DNA of 7,558 nucleotides, taken from Paludibacteraceae bacterium. Its GTDB lineage: Bacteria > Bacteroidota > Bacteroidia > Bacteroidales > Paludibacteraceae. The position numbers were made by a program, and so were the translations under genes. Each line of letters opens with the position of its first letter. Positions within the stretch are counted from its first letter, which is position 1. The notes beneath the pieces are model-generated. The model was not told the origin of the DNA. It searched no databases and saw nothing but the letters and a program-made list of their open reading frames with translations. Positions 1 to 5,745 of the stretch are shown here, in pieces. The stretch lies in assembly GCA_947471245.1 (NCBI GenBank), contig CANIXM010000079.1, forward strand, positions 1 to 7,558, in the 5' to 3' direction.

Positions 1-162
1 GCCGCAGGCAAATATCACGAAGTAAATATCGCGAAGCTATTATCGTTACCCACCCAAAACGTTATAGAGCCGTTGTCTTTTATTGGATACGAATTTGATA
101 GATTAAACAACAGTAAAATAAAAGCGTGGTTATTGAATTCGATATTTAAAATCCAATATTAA
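1..162 (+). CDS. C-terminal end of an unrecognised protein (partial, 5' end outside window)
   Basis: Frame 1 is open from the window edge to a TAA at 160-162 and gives 53 residues, beginning AAGKYHEVNIAKLL and ending LLNSIFKIQY. The other five frames hit stops earlier, so this is the only frame that could be the tail of a longer gene. I do not recognise a family and see no catalytic or binding motif. The tail mixes hydrophobic and basic residues without a clear membrane segment. A near-perfect 14-bp tandem repeat at positions 10-36 lies inside it. No convincing terminator hairpin follows the stop. The piece could be non-coding if the upstream gene ends differently, so confidence is moderate. 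Confidence 0.45.
   Translation, partial: AAGKYHEVNIAKLLSLPTQNVIEPLSFIGYEFDRLNNSKIKAWLLNSIFKIQY
10..36. repeat. Short tandem duplication, two copies of a 13-mer
   Basis: Positions 10-22 read AAATATCACGAAG and positions 24-36 read AAATATCGCGAAG, one mismatch apart and separated by a single T. The 14-bp period is not a multiple of three, so the two copies would be read in different frames if the region is coding. It may be a local slippage duplication. No further copy was noticed in the window. Confidence 0.5.
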
Positions 163-231
163 TGAATTAATTAGTAGTCAAACCACACATATTCAGTTGT
201 ATAAATGTGAAATAATAAAATAATTTAAAAT

Positions 232-264
232 ATTATAGTACTATGTATTGCATAGTACTATAAT
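232..264. promoter_or_regulatory. Perfect inverted repeat, probable PadR operator
   Basis: The arm ATTATAGTACTATG (232-245) is exactly complementary in reverse to CATAGTACTATAAT (251-264), with a 5-nt centre TATTG. Each arm also contains the self-complementary 10-mer ATAGTACTAT (235-244 and 252-261), and the two copies are 17 bp apart. PadR-family repressors bind dyad-symmetric sites as dimers and often repress their own promoters, and this dyad lies directly upstream of a PadR gene. Its centre ends in the TTG of the likely -33 element, so bound protein would block RNA polymerase. A terminator for the upstream partial gene is a less likely reading, because the hairpin is AT-rich and no T-run follows it. 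Confidence 0.75.
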
Positions 265-278
265 GTGATGTATATTTG
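246..278 (+). promoter_or_regulatory. Bacteroidota-type promoter for the PadR/PspC operon
   Basis: TATTG (246-250) is followed after exactly 20 bp by TATATTTG (271-278). This matches the Bacteroidota pattern of a -33 TTG and a -7 TAnnTTTG with roughly 19-21 bp between them. The predicted transcription start is near 284-286, giving a very short A-rich leader before the ATG at 299. The -33 box is the centre of the inverted repeat at 232-264, which points to repression by the downstream PadR protein. Confidence 0.7.
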
Positions 279-298
279 CAACGAGAAAAGAAAAAAAT

Positions 299-634
299 AT
301 GATGAATGCCGAGAATATTAAATCGCAAATGCGAAAAGGATACTTAGAGTATTGTATTCTACTAATTCTTAAAAATAAATCAGCTTACGCTTCCGATATT
401 ATTGGTGAACTAAAAGAGGCAAAACTGATAGTGGTAGAGGGCACACTCTATCCATTATTGACTAGACTTAAGAATGGAGAGTTACTTGATTATAGGTGGG
501 AAGAATCCACTCAGGGTCCTCCACGGAAATATTATGAAATGACTGAAACGGGTAAACTGTTTTTAAACGAATTGGAAACAGCTTGGCAGGAAATAAGTGA
601 TGTAGTAGATAAAATTAAAACTTCCAATAATTAA
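299..634 (+). CDS. PadR-family transcriptional regulator
   Basis: This is a 111-residue cytoplasmic DNA-binding protein of typical length for a short PadR protein. The N-terminal winged helix-turn-helix is clear. Residues 15-40 (YLEYCILLILKNKSAYASDI) form the first helices. Residues 46-63, containing VEGTLYPLLTRLKN, are the PadR recognition-helix signature. The wing is at 73-86 (GPPRKYYEMTETGK). A single C-terminal helix (87-108) would serve for dimerisation. ATG codons occur at 299 and 302, and either could be used. There is no clear Shine-Dalgarno, only an A-rich leader. The gene lies just downstream of the inverted repeat, so autorepression is likely. The next gene follows after 46 bp on the same strand without an evident promoter, so the two probably form an operon. 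The ligand or signal cannot be read from the sequence. Confidence 0.93.
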   Translation: MMNAENIKSQMRKGYLEYCILLILKNKSAYASDIIGELKEAKLIVVEGTLYPLLTRLKNGELLDYRWEESTQGPPRKYYEMTETGKLFLNELETAWQEISDVVDKIKTSNN

Positions 635-680
635 ATGCAAGAATATAGCTAAACACAAACACTAAAATACACTTATAAAA

Positions 681-2363
681 ATGAAAAGGACATTAACAGT
701 AAACTTGAACAACATCGTTTTTCATATCGATGACGATGCTTATGAAATGCTCCATGAATACTTATCTGACATTTCTGATTATTTTGAATCTGAGGAAGAA
801 AGAAAAGAAATAATGCAGGATATTGAAGCAAGAATTGGAGAATTGTTTAATGAAAGGCTTCAAAAAGGCAAAAATGTAATTACGATTGACGATGTCAAAC
901 AAGTAATTGCGATAATGGGAAAGCCTAATGAATTTGCTGGTCAGGACGAAAAACCTCATCAGAACAAAAAGAGTAAGATTAAGAGTAACAATAAGAATCA
1001 GAAGTACAGAAGGTTCTATCGAGACCCCGAAAATTCCATTTTAGGTGGTGTAGCAGGTGGTTTGGCAGCCTATTTTGATTGGGATGTTAGTCTGGTTCGT
1101 ATTCTGATGGTGGTAGCTGTATTCATAGGGATGGGTATAGTTATCCCAATTTACTTTGTAATGTGGCTTGTTTCACCTGAAGCAAAGACAGCATCCCAAC
1201 GTCTTGAAATGCAAGGAGAAGATGTGACAGTGAATAGTATAAAGTCTGAATTTGAGCATGTTAAATCTTATGTAAAAAGCGACGACTTCAAATATAAGGC
1301 TAACACAATAGGCGCTCGCTTACTACATTTGATTCAATTACTCATCAAGCCTTTTGTTGCTTTAGTAGGTGCAATTTTTGGATTGGTGACCATTGTTAGC
1401 TTGGTGTGCATTTTATTGCTCGTAGGGTTCTTAGTTTTCAATCCATCAGCTGTGAGTATCTTTAACGCTAGTTGTCTAACTCCGTGGACTAGCACACCAG
1501 AAAACTATGCATTGCTACTTATTTCCATCCTATTAATCATAGGATGTCCTGTGTTTATGATATTTTTCTGGGCCATCCGATTTGCTAAGGGTAATATGCA
1601 TACTTCCAAAATAACTTCATGGGTGGCATTTGTTTTATGGCTAGCTGGTATATTTATGTTGTTAAGTGTTGTAAATCAACCATTTTGTTGTACTGGCGAT
1701 GGCGATAGCCATCAGGTGGCACTGATCAATGATAATGATGGTGCTTTTGAGCAAAACAGGATTTTGGACAGATTCAAAAGCGTAAGCATTGAAGGACATA
1801 TCGATTTACAAATCGTACAGGATAGCGTACAAAAAGTAATGGTTTATTCACAGGATCATTATCAAAAAAGTATTTTGACTGAAGTTATCAATGGAACGCT
1901 TCAAATTAAAACCAATGGAATCTCGTTGAATAGAATAACCAAAATCACATTACATGTGGATACATTGGAAAGTATATCTGCTAAAGGAGCATGCGCTATT
2001 CACACCTTGAATCAACTGACAAGCCCAAATCTAAGCATTAAAATTAAAGGGGCATGTGAATCAGATATAGATGCAAAAATAGCCAACACAATAGAAATTG
2101 AAACAAATGGTGCTTCGGATCTAAATCTGTCGGGGCATTGTAAGACACTCAAACTGAATAGTGCAGGTGCAAGTGATATTGATGCTGAAAAAATGATTGC
2201 AGAAACTTGTTTTGTAGAACTTAAAGGGGCTAGTGATGCTAAAGTGTATGCTTCAAAAAGCTTTGATGGTGATGCAATGGGAGTGAGCCACATCAAATGC
2301 TATGGACATCCTAAAGATGTAAAAAAGGATGAGCATTTTACTTCTTCGATTATTTTGAAATAA
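681..2363 (+). CDS. PspC-domain membrane protein with C-terminal GIN (DUF2807) domain
   Basis: This is a 560-residue protein. Residues 1-87 form a charged, mostly helical region ending IMGKPNEF, conserved in Bacteroidota PspC proteins. It resembles the HAAS/DUF1700 helical domains that accompany PadR genes elsewhere (my inference). A basic linker (91-112) leads to a PspC domain at about 108-168, with the typical ILGGVAGGLAAYFDWD and a membrane stretch at 139-165. Further hydrophobic segments lie at about 220-253, 276-300 and 312-331. Residues 360-545 form a GIN/DUF2807 domain, a right-handed beta-helix type with glycine-centred repeats about every 20 residues (G436, G457, G477, G496, G516, G534; several read GASD). 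PspC domains are named after the phage-shock membrane-stress protein. The role here is probably envelope sensing or response, not demonstrated. Topology is uncertain: GIN domains are usually extracytoplasmic, which needs an odd number of crossings, whereas I count four hydrophobic stretches. It is probably co-transcribed with the padR-like gene. Confidence 0.88.
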   Translation: MKRTLTVNLNNIVFHIDDDAYEMLHEYLSDISDYFESEEERKEIMQDIEARIGELFNERLQKGKNVITIDDVKQVIAIMGKPNEFAGQDEKPHQNKKSKIKSNNKNQKYRRFYRDPENSILGGVAGGLAAYFDWDVSLVRILMVVAVFIGMGIVIPIYFVMWLVSPEAKTASQRLEMQGEDVTVNSIKSEFEHVKSYVKSDDFKYKANTIGARLLHLIQLLIKPFVALVGAIFGLVTIVSLVCILLLVGFLVFNPSAVSIFNASCLTPWTSTPENYALLLISILLIIGCPVFMIFFWAIRFAKGNMHTSKITSWVAFVLWLAGIFMLLSVVNQPFCCTGDGDSHQVALINDNDGAFEQNRILDRFKSVSIEGHIDLQIVQDSVQKVMVYSQDHYQKSILTEVINGTLQIKTNGISLNRITKITLHVDTLESISAKGACAIHTLNQLTSPNLSIKIKGACESDIDAKIANTIEIETNGASDLNLSGHCKTLKLNSAGASDIDAEKMIAETCFVELKGASDAKVYASKSFDGDAMGVSHIKCYGHPKDVKKDEHFTSSIILK

Positions 2364-2398
2364 AACGACATTCAATCAGCAGGCTGTTTGTTATCTTT

Positions 2399-2452
2399 AA
2401 TAGAGGAATCAACCATCATAATAATAAAGTTATTTTTGTTGATTCCTCTATT
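2399..2452. terminator. Hairpin between convergent genes, probable terminator
   Basis: AATAGAGGAATCAAC (2399-2413) pairs perfectly with GTTGATTCCTCTATT (2438-2452) across a 24-nt AT-rich loop. On the plus strand the stem starts 36 nt after the stop of the PspC gene and is followed by a T-rich stretch (TTTATTTTCAATTTT). On the minus strand it lies about 20 nt beyond the gcvP stop, but the sequence after the stem is not T-rich there. It therefore looks strongest for the plus-strand operon and may also serve gcvP. The loop is longer than in a classical intrinsic terminator, though a small inner AATA/TATT pairing can shorten it. Confidence 0.7.
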
Positions 2453-2471
2453 TATTTTCAATTTTCAATTA

Positions 2472-5330
2472 TTAATTATCAATTGAGTCCGCCCATCCAC
2501 CTTGACAAGTGCACACTAGGTTTCTATCGCCATAGGCATTATCCACACGTGCTACATTGATCCAAAATTTATTTTCAGCCACCCATTGTGAAGGGTAAGC
2601 AGCTTTTGATCGACTGTACGAGTGATTCCATTCATCTGAAACAATTGCATATTCGGGATGTGGCGCATTGAGCAACACATTGTCGGTAGCATCGGCCACA
2701 CCAGATTCAATTTCCTTAATCTCTGAATAAATTTGAAGCATAGCCTCTGTAAACCTATTTAGTTCTGCCAATGATTCGCTTTCTGTAGGTTCTATCATCA
2801 GCGTGCCGTGAACTGGGAACGAAAGTGTGGGTGCATGAAATCCATAATCCATCAACCGTTTGGCAATATCAGTTTCGGTTACTCCTGAGACTGCTTTAAA
2901 ATTTCGACATTCCAAAATTAATTCATGACCTACCCTGCCATTTTCACCAGTATATAGTACACCGTAGGAATCCTTTAATTTTGAAGCAAGATAATTTGCA
3001 TTGAGAATAGCAATTTTTGTAGAATGAGTCAACCCTTCTTCACCCAACATGCGGATATAGCCATAAGTAATGGTTAGTACACTGGCACTACCATAAGGAG
3101 CGGCAGAGACAGTGTTCATTCCAAACGATTTACTTGGAAGGAATTCGATCAAATGTCTAGCCACACAGATAGGTCCCACACCAGGTCCCCCACCACCGTG
3201 AGGAATAGCAAAGGTCTTGTGAAGATTTAGGTGGCATACGTCAGCACCTATTGCTCCAGGATTGGACAAGCCTACTTGAGCATTCATATTGGCACCGTCC
3301 AAATAAACCTGTCCTCCAAATTCGTGGATGACAGCTGTCATTTGCTTGATATGTACTTCGAAAATGCCGTGTGTTGAAGGATAAGTAATCATACATCCAG
3401 CAAGTGTATCAGCATTGGATGCAGCTTGAGCCTTCCAATCTTCAAAATCAACATTGCCATTTTCATCACACTTAGTAACCACGATTTTAAAGCCTGCTTG
3501 AGCTGCACTGGCAGGATTGGTTCCATGTGCCGAAGCTGGAATAAGCAGTGTATTTCGTTGTGATTCATTTTTAGATAAGTAATATGCTCTAATAGCCATC
3601 AAGCCTGCATATTCACCCGCAGCGCCTGAGTTGGGCTGAAGACTGCAGGCATCTAAGCCTGTAATGGTGGAAAGGTAAGTCTCTAGTTCAGTGATCATCT
3701 GATTATAACCTTCGGTCTGATCCAAAGGTGCTAATGGATGAATGCCACCAATTTCAAGTTTTGACATTGGCAACATTTCTGAAGCTGCATTTAATTTCAT
3801 GGTACATGACCCTAGCGAAATCATGGAATGTGTCAAAGAGATATCTCGGCGTTCTAACTTCTTGATGTAACGCATCATTTCGGTTTCACTGTGATATTGG
3901 TTGAAAACATCATTAGTTAAATATGCAGATGTCCTTTCAAAAAATTCATCGAAAGATTGAAGATCAGATAAATCATTCTCTTCTGCATAAACTGGGGCAT
4001 TATCTACAGCAGTTGCAAAAATTTCAATCAACGTGTTTACATCATCAATATCAGTAGTTTCGTCAATGCTCAATCCTATCTCTCCCGATTCATAATAGCG
4101 AAAATTAACTTCATATTCCAACGCTAAAATCTTGAATCTATCTACAGTCAAGCCTTCGGGCAAACTGATTTTCAAAGTGTCGAAGAAGTTTTCGTTTTCT
4201 TGAACGAAACCGTAAACTGGTAAGATTTCATTGATATAACTTGCTGAGGTATGTATTCGTTGAGCTATGGATTTTATTCCTTTTTGACCATGATATACTG
4301 TGTACATTCCAGCCATTGATGCCAACAATGCTTGAGCTGTACAGATGTTTGAGGTTGCTTTTTCGCGCTTGATGTGTTGCTCACGTGTCTGAAGGGCCAT
4401 CCGCAATGCTGGTTTACCATTGGCATCTTTACTTATTCCAATAATACGACCAGGCATATCACGCTTAAACTCTTCACGTGTAGCAAAGTATGCGGCTGCA
4501 GGGCCACCATATCCCATGGGGATTCCCCATCGTTGTGTGCTACCAAATGCGATATCGGCTCCCCATTCTCCAGGAGGTGTAAGTAGAGCCAGGCTCAAAA
4601 TGTCAGCAGCAACTGCCACCTTACAATCTTTGGCATGAGCATCCGCTACAAATTCAGCATAATCTTCAACACTACCATTGGCATTGGGGTATTGAATAAT
4701 AGCACCAAAATGTTTTTCGGTGAAATCAAATGTTGAATAATCAGCTATTTGAAGTTGAATACCTTGAGCTTCCGCACGTGTTCTTAGCACTGCTAGGGTT
4801 TGAGGAAATACATTTTCATCAACAAATAGGACATTTGCTCCCACTTTGACCTGTGCACGACTTCTAAGATTAAGCATCATAGTAGCTGCTTCTGCACCAG
4901 CAGTGGCTTCGTCAAGTAGTGATGCATTAGCCAATGGAAGACCAGTAAAGTCGGAAACAGCAGTTTGGAAATTGAGCAAAGCTTCTAGTCTGCCCTGCGA
5001 AATCTCAGCTTGATATGGAGTATAGGAGGTGTACCACGATGGGTTTTCGAAGATATTTCGTTGAATCACTGCTGGAGTGCAGGTGTCATACCACCCCTGA
5101 CCGATGTAAGAAGTATAAACTTTATTTTTAGCAGCTATTTCGGCAATGTGTTCCGCATATTGGCGTTCCGAAAGTGCATCTGGCAATTCCAATTTATTAT
5201 TCAAACGAATGGATGATGGGATGGTTTGAACAATTAATTCATCAAGGCTATTGGCTCCAACCACCTGAAGCATAAGTTCTTGATCTTGATCTGAAATACC
5301 AATATGGCGAGATTGTAACATGTCTTTCAT
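2472..5330 (-). CDS. gcvP: Glycine dehydrogenase (aminomethyl-transferring), glycine cleavage system P-protein
   Basis: This 952-residue protein is the full-length single-chain P-protein, whose usual length is about 950-970. It decarboxylates glycine with pyridoxal phosphate (PLP) and passes the aminomethyl group to the lipoyl arm of GcvH (EC 1.4.4.2) in the cytoplasm. Two homologous halves are visible. The N-terminal half starts RHIGISDQD and includes the conserved YTPYQAEISQGRLEALLNFQ (105-122) and QRWGIPMGYGGP (266-277). The C-terminal half carries SLGSCTMKLNA (505-515), IPASAHGTNPASA (597-609), the PLP lysine in LNLHKTF (K705) and the glycine-rich loop HGGGGPGVGP (711-720). The end, GDRNLVCTC, is typical. 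The start is the ATG at 5328-5330 (MKDML), while an ATG three codons in is an alternative. gcvT and gcvH are not adjacent, so the other subunits must be encoded elsewhere. One oddity is AAA after YGGP, where many homologues have His-Ala-Ala. Confidence 0.98.
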   Translation of the reverse strand: MKDMLQSRHIGISDQDQELMLQVVGANSLDELIVQTIPSSIRLNNKLELPDALSERQYAEHIAEIAAKNKVYTSYIGQGWYDTCTPAVIQRNIFENPSWYTSYTPYQAEISQGRLEALLNFQTAVSDFTGLPLANASLLDEATAGAEAATMMLNLRSRAQVKVGANVLFVDENVFPQTLAVLRTRAEAQGIQLQIADYSTFDFTEKHFGAIIQYPNANGSVEDYAEFVADAHAKDCKVAVAADILSLALLTPPGEWGADIAFGSTQRWGIPMGYGGPAAAYFATREEFKRDMPGRIIGISKDANGKPALRMALQTREQHIKREKATSNICTAQALLASMAGMYTVYHGQKGIKSIAQRIHTSASYINEILPVYGFVQENENFFDTLKISLPEGLTVDRFKILALEYEVNFRYYESGEIGLSIDETTDIDDVNTLIEIFATAVDNAPVYAEENDLSDLQSFDEFFERTSAYLTNDVFNQYHSETEMMRYIKKLERRDISLTHSMISLGSCTMKLNAASEMLPMSKLEIGGIHPLAPLDQTEGYNQMITELETYLSTITGLDACSLQPNSGAAGEYAGLMAIRAYYLSKNESQRNTLLIPASAHGTNPASAAQAGFKIVVTKCDENGNVDFEDWKAQAASNADTLAGCMITYPSTHGIFEVHIKQMTAVIHEFGGQVYLDGANMNAQVGLSNPGAIGADVCHLNLHKTFAIPHGGGGPGVGPICVARHLIEFLPSKSFGMNTVSAAPYGSASVLTITYGYIRMLGEEGLTHSTKIAILNANYLASKLKDSYGVLYTGENGRVGHELILECRNFKAVSGVTETDIAKRLMDYGFHAPTLSFPVHGTLMIEPTESESLAELNRFTEAMLQIYSEIKEIESGVADATDNVLLNAPHPEYAIVSDEWNHSYSRSKAAYPSQWVAENKFWINVARVDNAYGDRNLVCTCQGGWADSIDN

Positions 5331-5391
5331 CTGTTTATAATTGTTTTTTAGTTGTCAGATGGAACTCGCACATAAACATCTCCTTGTGTGT

Positions 5392-5399
5392 CAAAGTTA
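5392..5399 (-). promoter_or_regulatory. Candidate -7 box for gcvP (proximal)
   Basis: The minus strand reads TAACTTTG, a match to TAnnTTTG, about 60 bp before the gcvP start codon, so the 5' leader would be roughly 55 nt. I do not see a clear TTG at the expected -33 distance, only TTTAC about 24 bp away. The call therefore rests on the -7 box and position alone. Confidence 0.4.
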
Positions 5400-5434
5400 A
5401 TTTGTCGTGCTCGTTTCATTTGTAAATAGTTTAG

Positions 5435-5460
5435 CCTCCCCAAGCCCCTCCAAGGAGGGG
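5435..5460. repeat. GC-rich palindrome resembling dispersed Bacteroidota intergenic repeats
   Basis: CCCCTCC (5445-5451) and GGAGGGG (5454-5460) form a 7-bp perfect hairpin. It is preceded by a second pyrimidine block, CCTCCCC (5435-5441), that could pair with the same G-rich arm. It stands out sharply from the AT-rich surroundings. Similar C-rich/G-rich palindromes are scattered between genes in many Bacteroidota genomes (family knowledge from memory, not searched). The second block could allow two alternative stems in RNA. In the gcvP leader (if the distal promoter is used) the hairpin might affect transcription, but it is more likely a dispersed repeat. Confidence 0.6.
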
Positions 5461-5560
5461 ATGTGAAGTTAGTATTGTTTAATCAAACCCATGTGTTTAC
5501 TAAAGTTAGTAATTGGTCATGAGTGTGTTCATTAATAAAACTTTTTGATATTAAAGGGCA

Positions 5561-5568
5561 CAAAGTTA
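5561..5568 (-). promoter_or_regulatory. Candidate distal -7 box upstream of gcvP
   Basis: The minus strand again reads TAACTTTG, followed by TGCCC. If used for gcvP it would give a leader of roughly 220 nt that includes the GC-rich palindrome. No TTG is found at the -33 distance. It is an alternative to, or second promoter beside, the box at 5392-5399. Confidence 0.3.
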
Positions 5569-5608
5569 CAGGTTTTCTTTGTTAACAGGCATCAGAATAA
5601 TTGAAAAG

Positions 5609-5617
5609 TTATCCACA
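5609..5617 (+). promoter_or_regulatory. Single DnaA-box-like 9-mer
   Basis: TTATCCACA is identical to the high-affinity consensus DnaA box. It stands alone, with no cluster of boxes, no adjacent dnaA or dnaN, and no obvious DNA-unwinding element, so it does not mark an origin. It may be a chance match or an isolated DnaA-titration or regulatory site. Confidence 0.25.
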
Positions 5618-5680
5618 ATTTATGTACAGGAATCACTCGTTAAAAAAATGAGATGAGGTTGTGCAACTTCTATTGGTGGA

Positions 5681-5721
5681 AATAAAAAAATGGTTGCCCC
5701 ATCATTTATGAGACAACCATT
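5681..5721 (-). terminator. Rho-independent terminator of the SGNH hydrolase gene
   Basis: Read on the minus strand, AATGGTTG (5721-5714) and CAACCATT (5696-5689) form an 8-bp stem. The 17-nt loop contains a small inner TCAT/ATGA pairing, and the second arm runs straight into a T-tract (TTTTTTTATT, 5690-5681). The stem starts 24 nt after the stop codon of the hydrolase gene, which is the expected position. Confidence 0.85.
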
Positions 5722-5745
5722 ATTAATCAGTATTCAAATTGAGTT

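Larger units (their letters stand above)
5331..5745. other. Gene-free region upstream of gcvP (415 bp)
   Basis: No convincing gene is present here. The region separates two minus-strand genes, so it must hold the gcvP promoter and the end of the SGNH hydrolase transcript. It contains two candidate -7 boxes, a GC-rich palindrome, a lone DnaA-box-like 9-mer and a Rho-independent terminator, all listed separately. The hexamer AAGTTA occurs five times on the plus strand, starting at 5394, 5466, 5503, 5563 and 5606. A small 6-bp hairpin, TTACTA/TAGTAA, lies at 5497-5512. No glycine riboswitch, tRNA or insertion-sequence end was recognised. Confidence 0.7.

Noticed and set aside
232..264. Inverted repeat read as an intrinsic terminator for the left partial gene
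   Set aside because: The stem is AT-rich, no T-run follows on the plus strand, and it coincides precisely with a promoter in front of a PadR gene, which makes an operator the better explanation.
2012..2296. 94-residue open frame on the minus strand inside the PspC-GIN gene
   Set aside because: It is antisense to the repetitive GIN-coding region. Its apparent hydrophobicity comes from the complement of the repeats, and it has no start context or recognisable domain.
4374..4638. Two overlapping plus-strand frames opposite gcvP
   Set aside because: They lie wholly within conserved gcvP coding sequence on the other strand and show no protein-like features.
5331..5430. Possible glycine riboswitch in the gcvP leader
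   Set aside because: No tandem aptamer-like helices or conserved G-rich junctions are visible. The only strong stem upstream is the short GC-rich palindrome at 5445-5460.
5545..5640. Possible replication origin around the DnaA-like box
   Set aside because: There is only one box, no clustered repeats, and the neighbours are gcvP and a secreted hydrolase, not dnaA, dnaN or other origin-linked genes.
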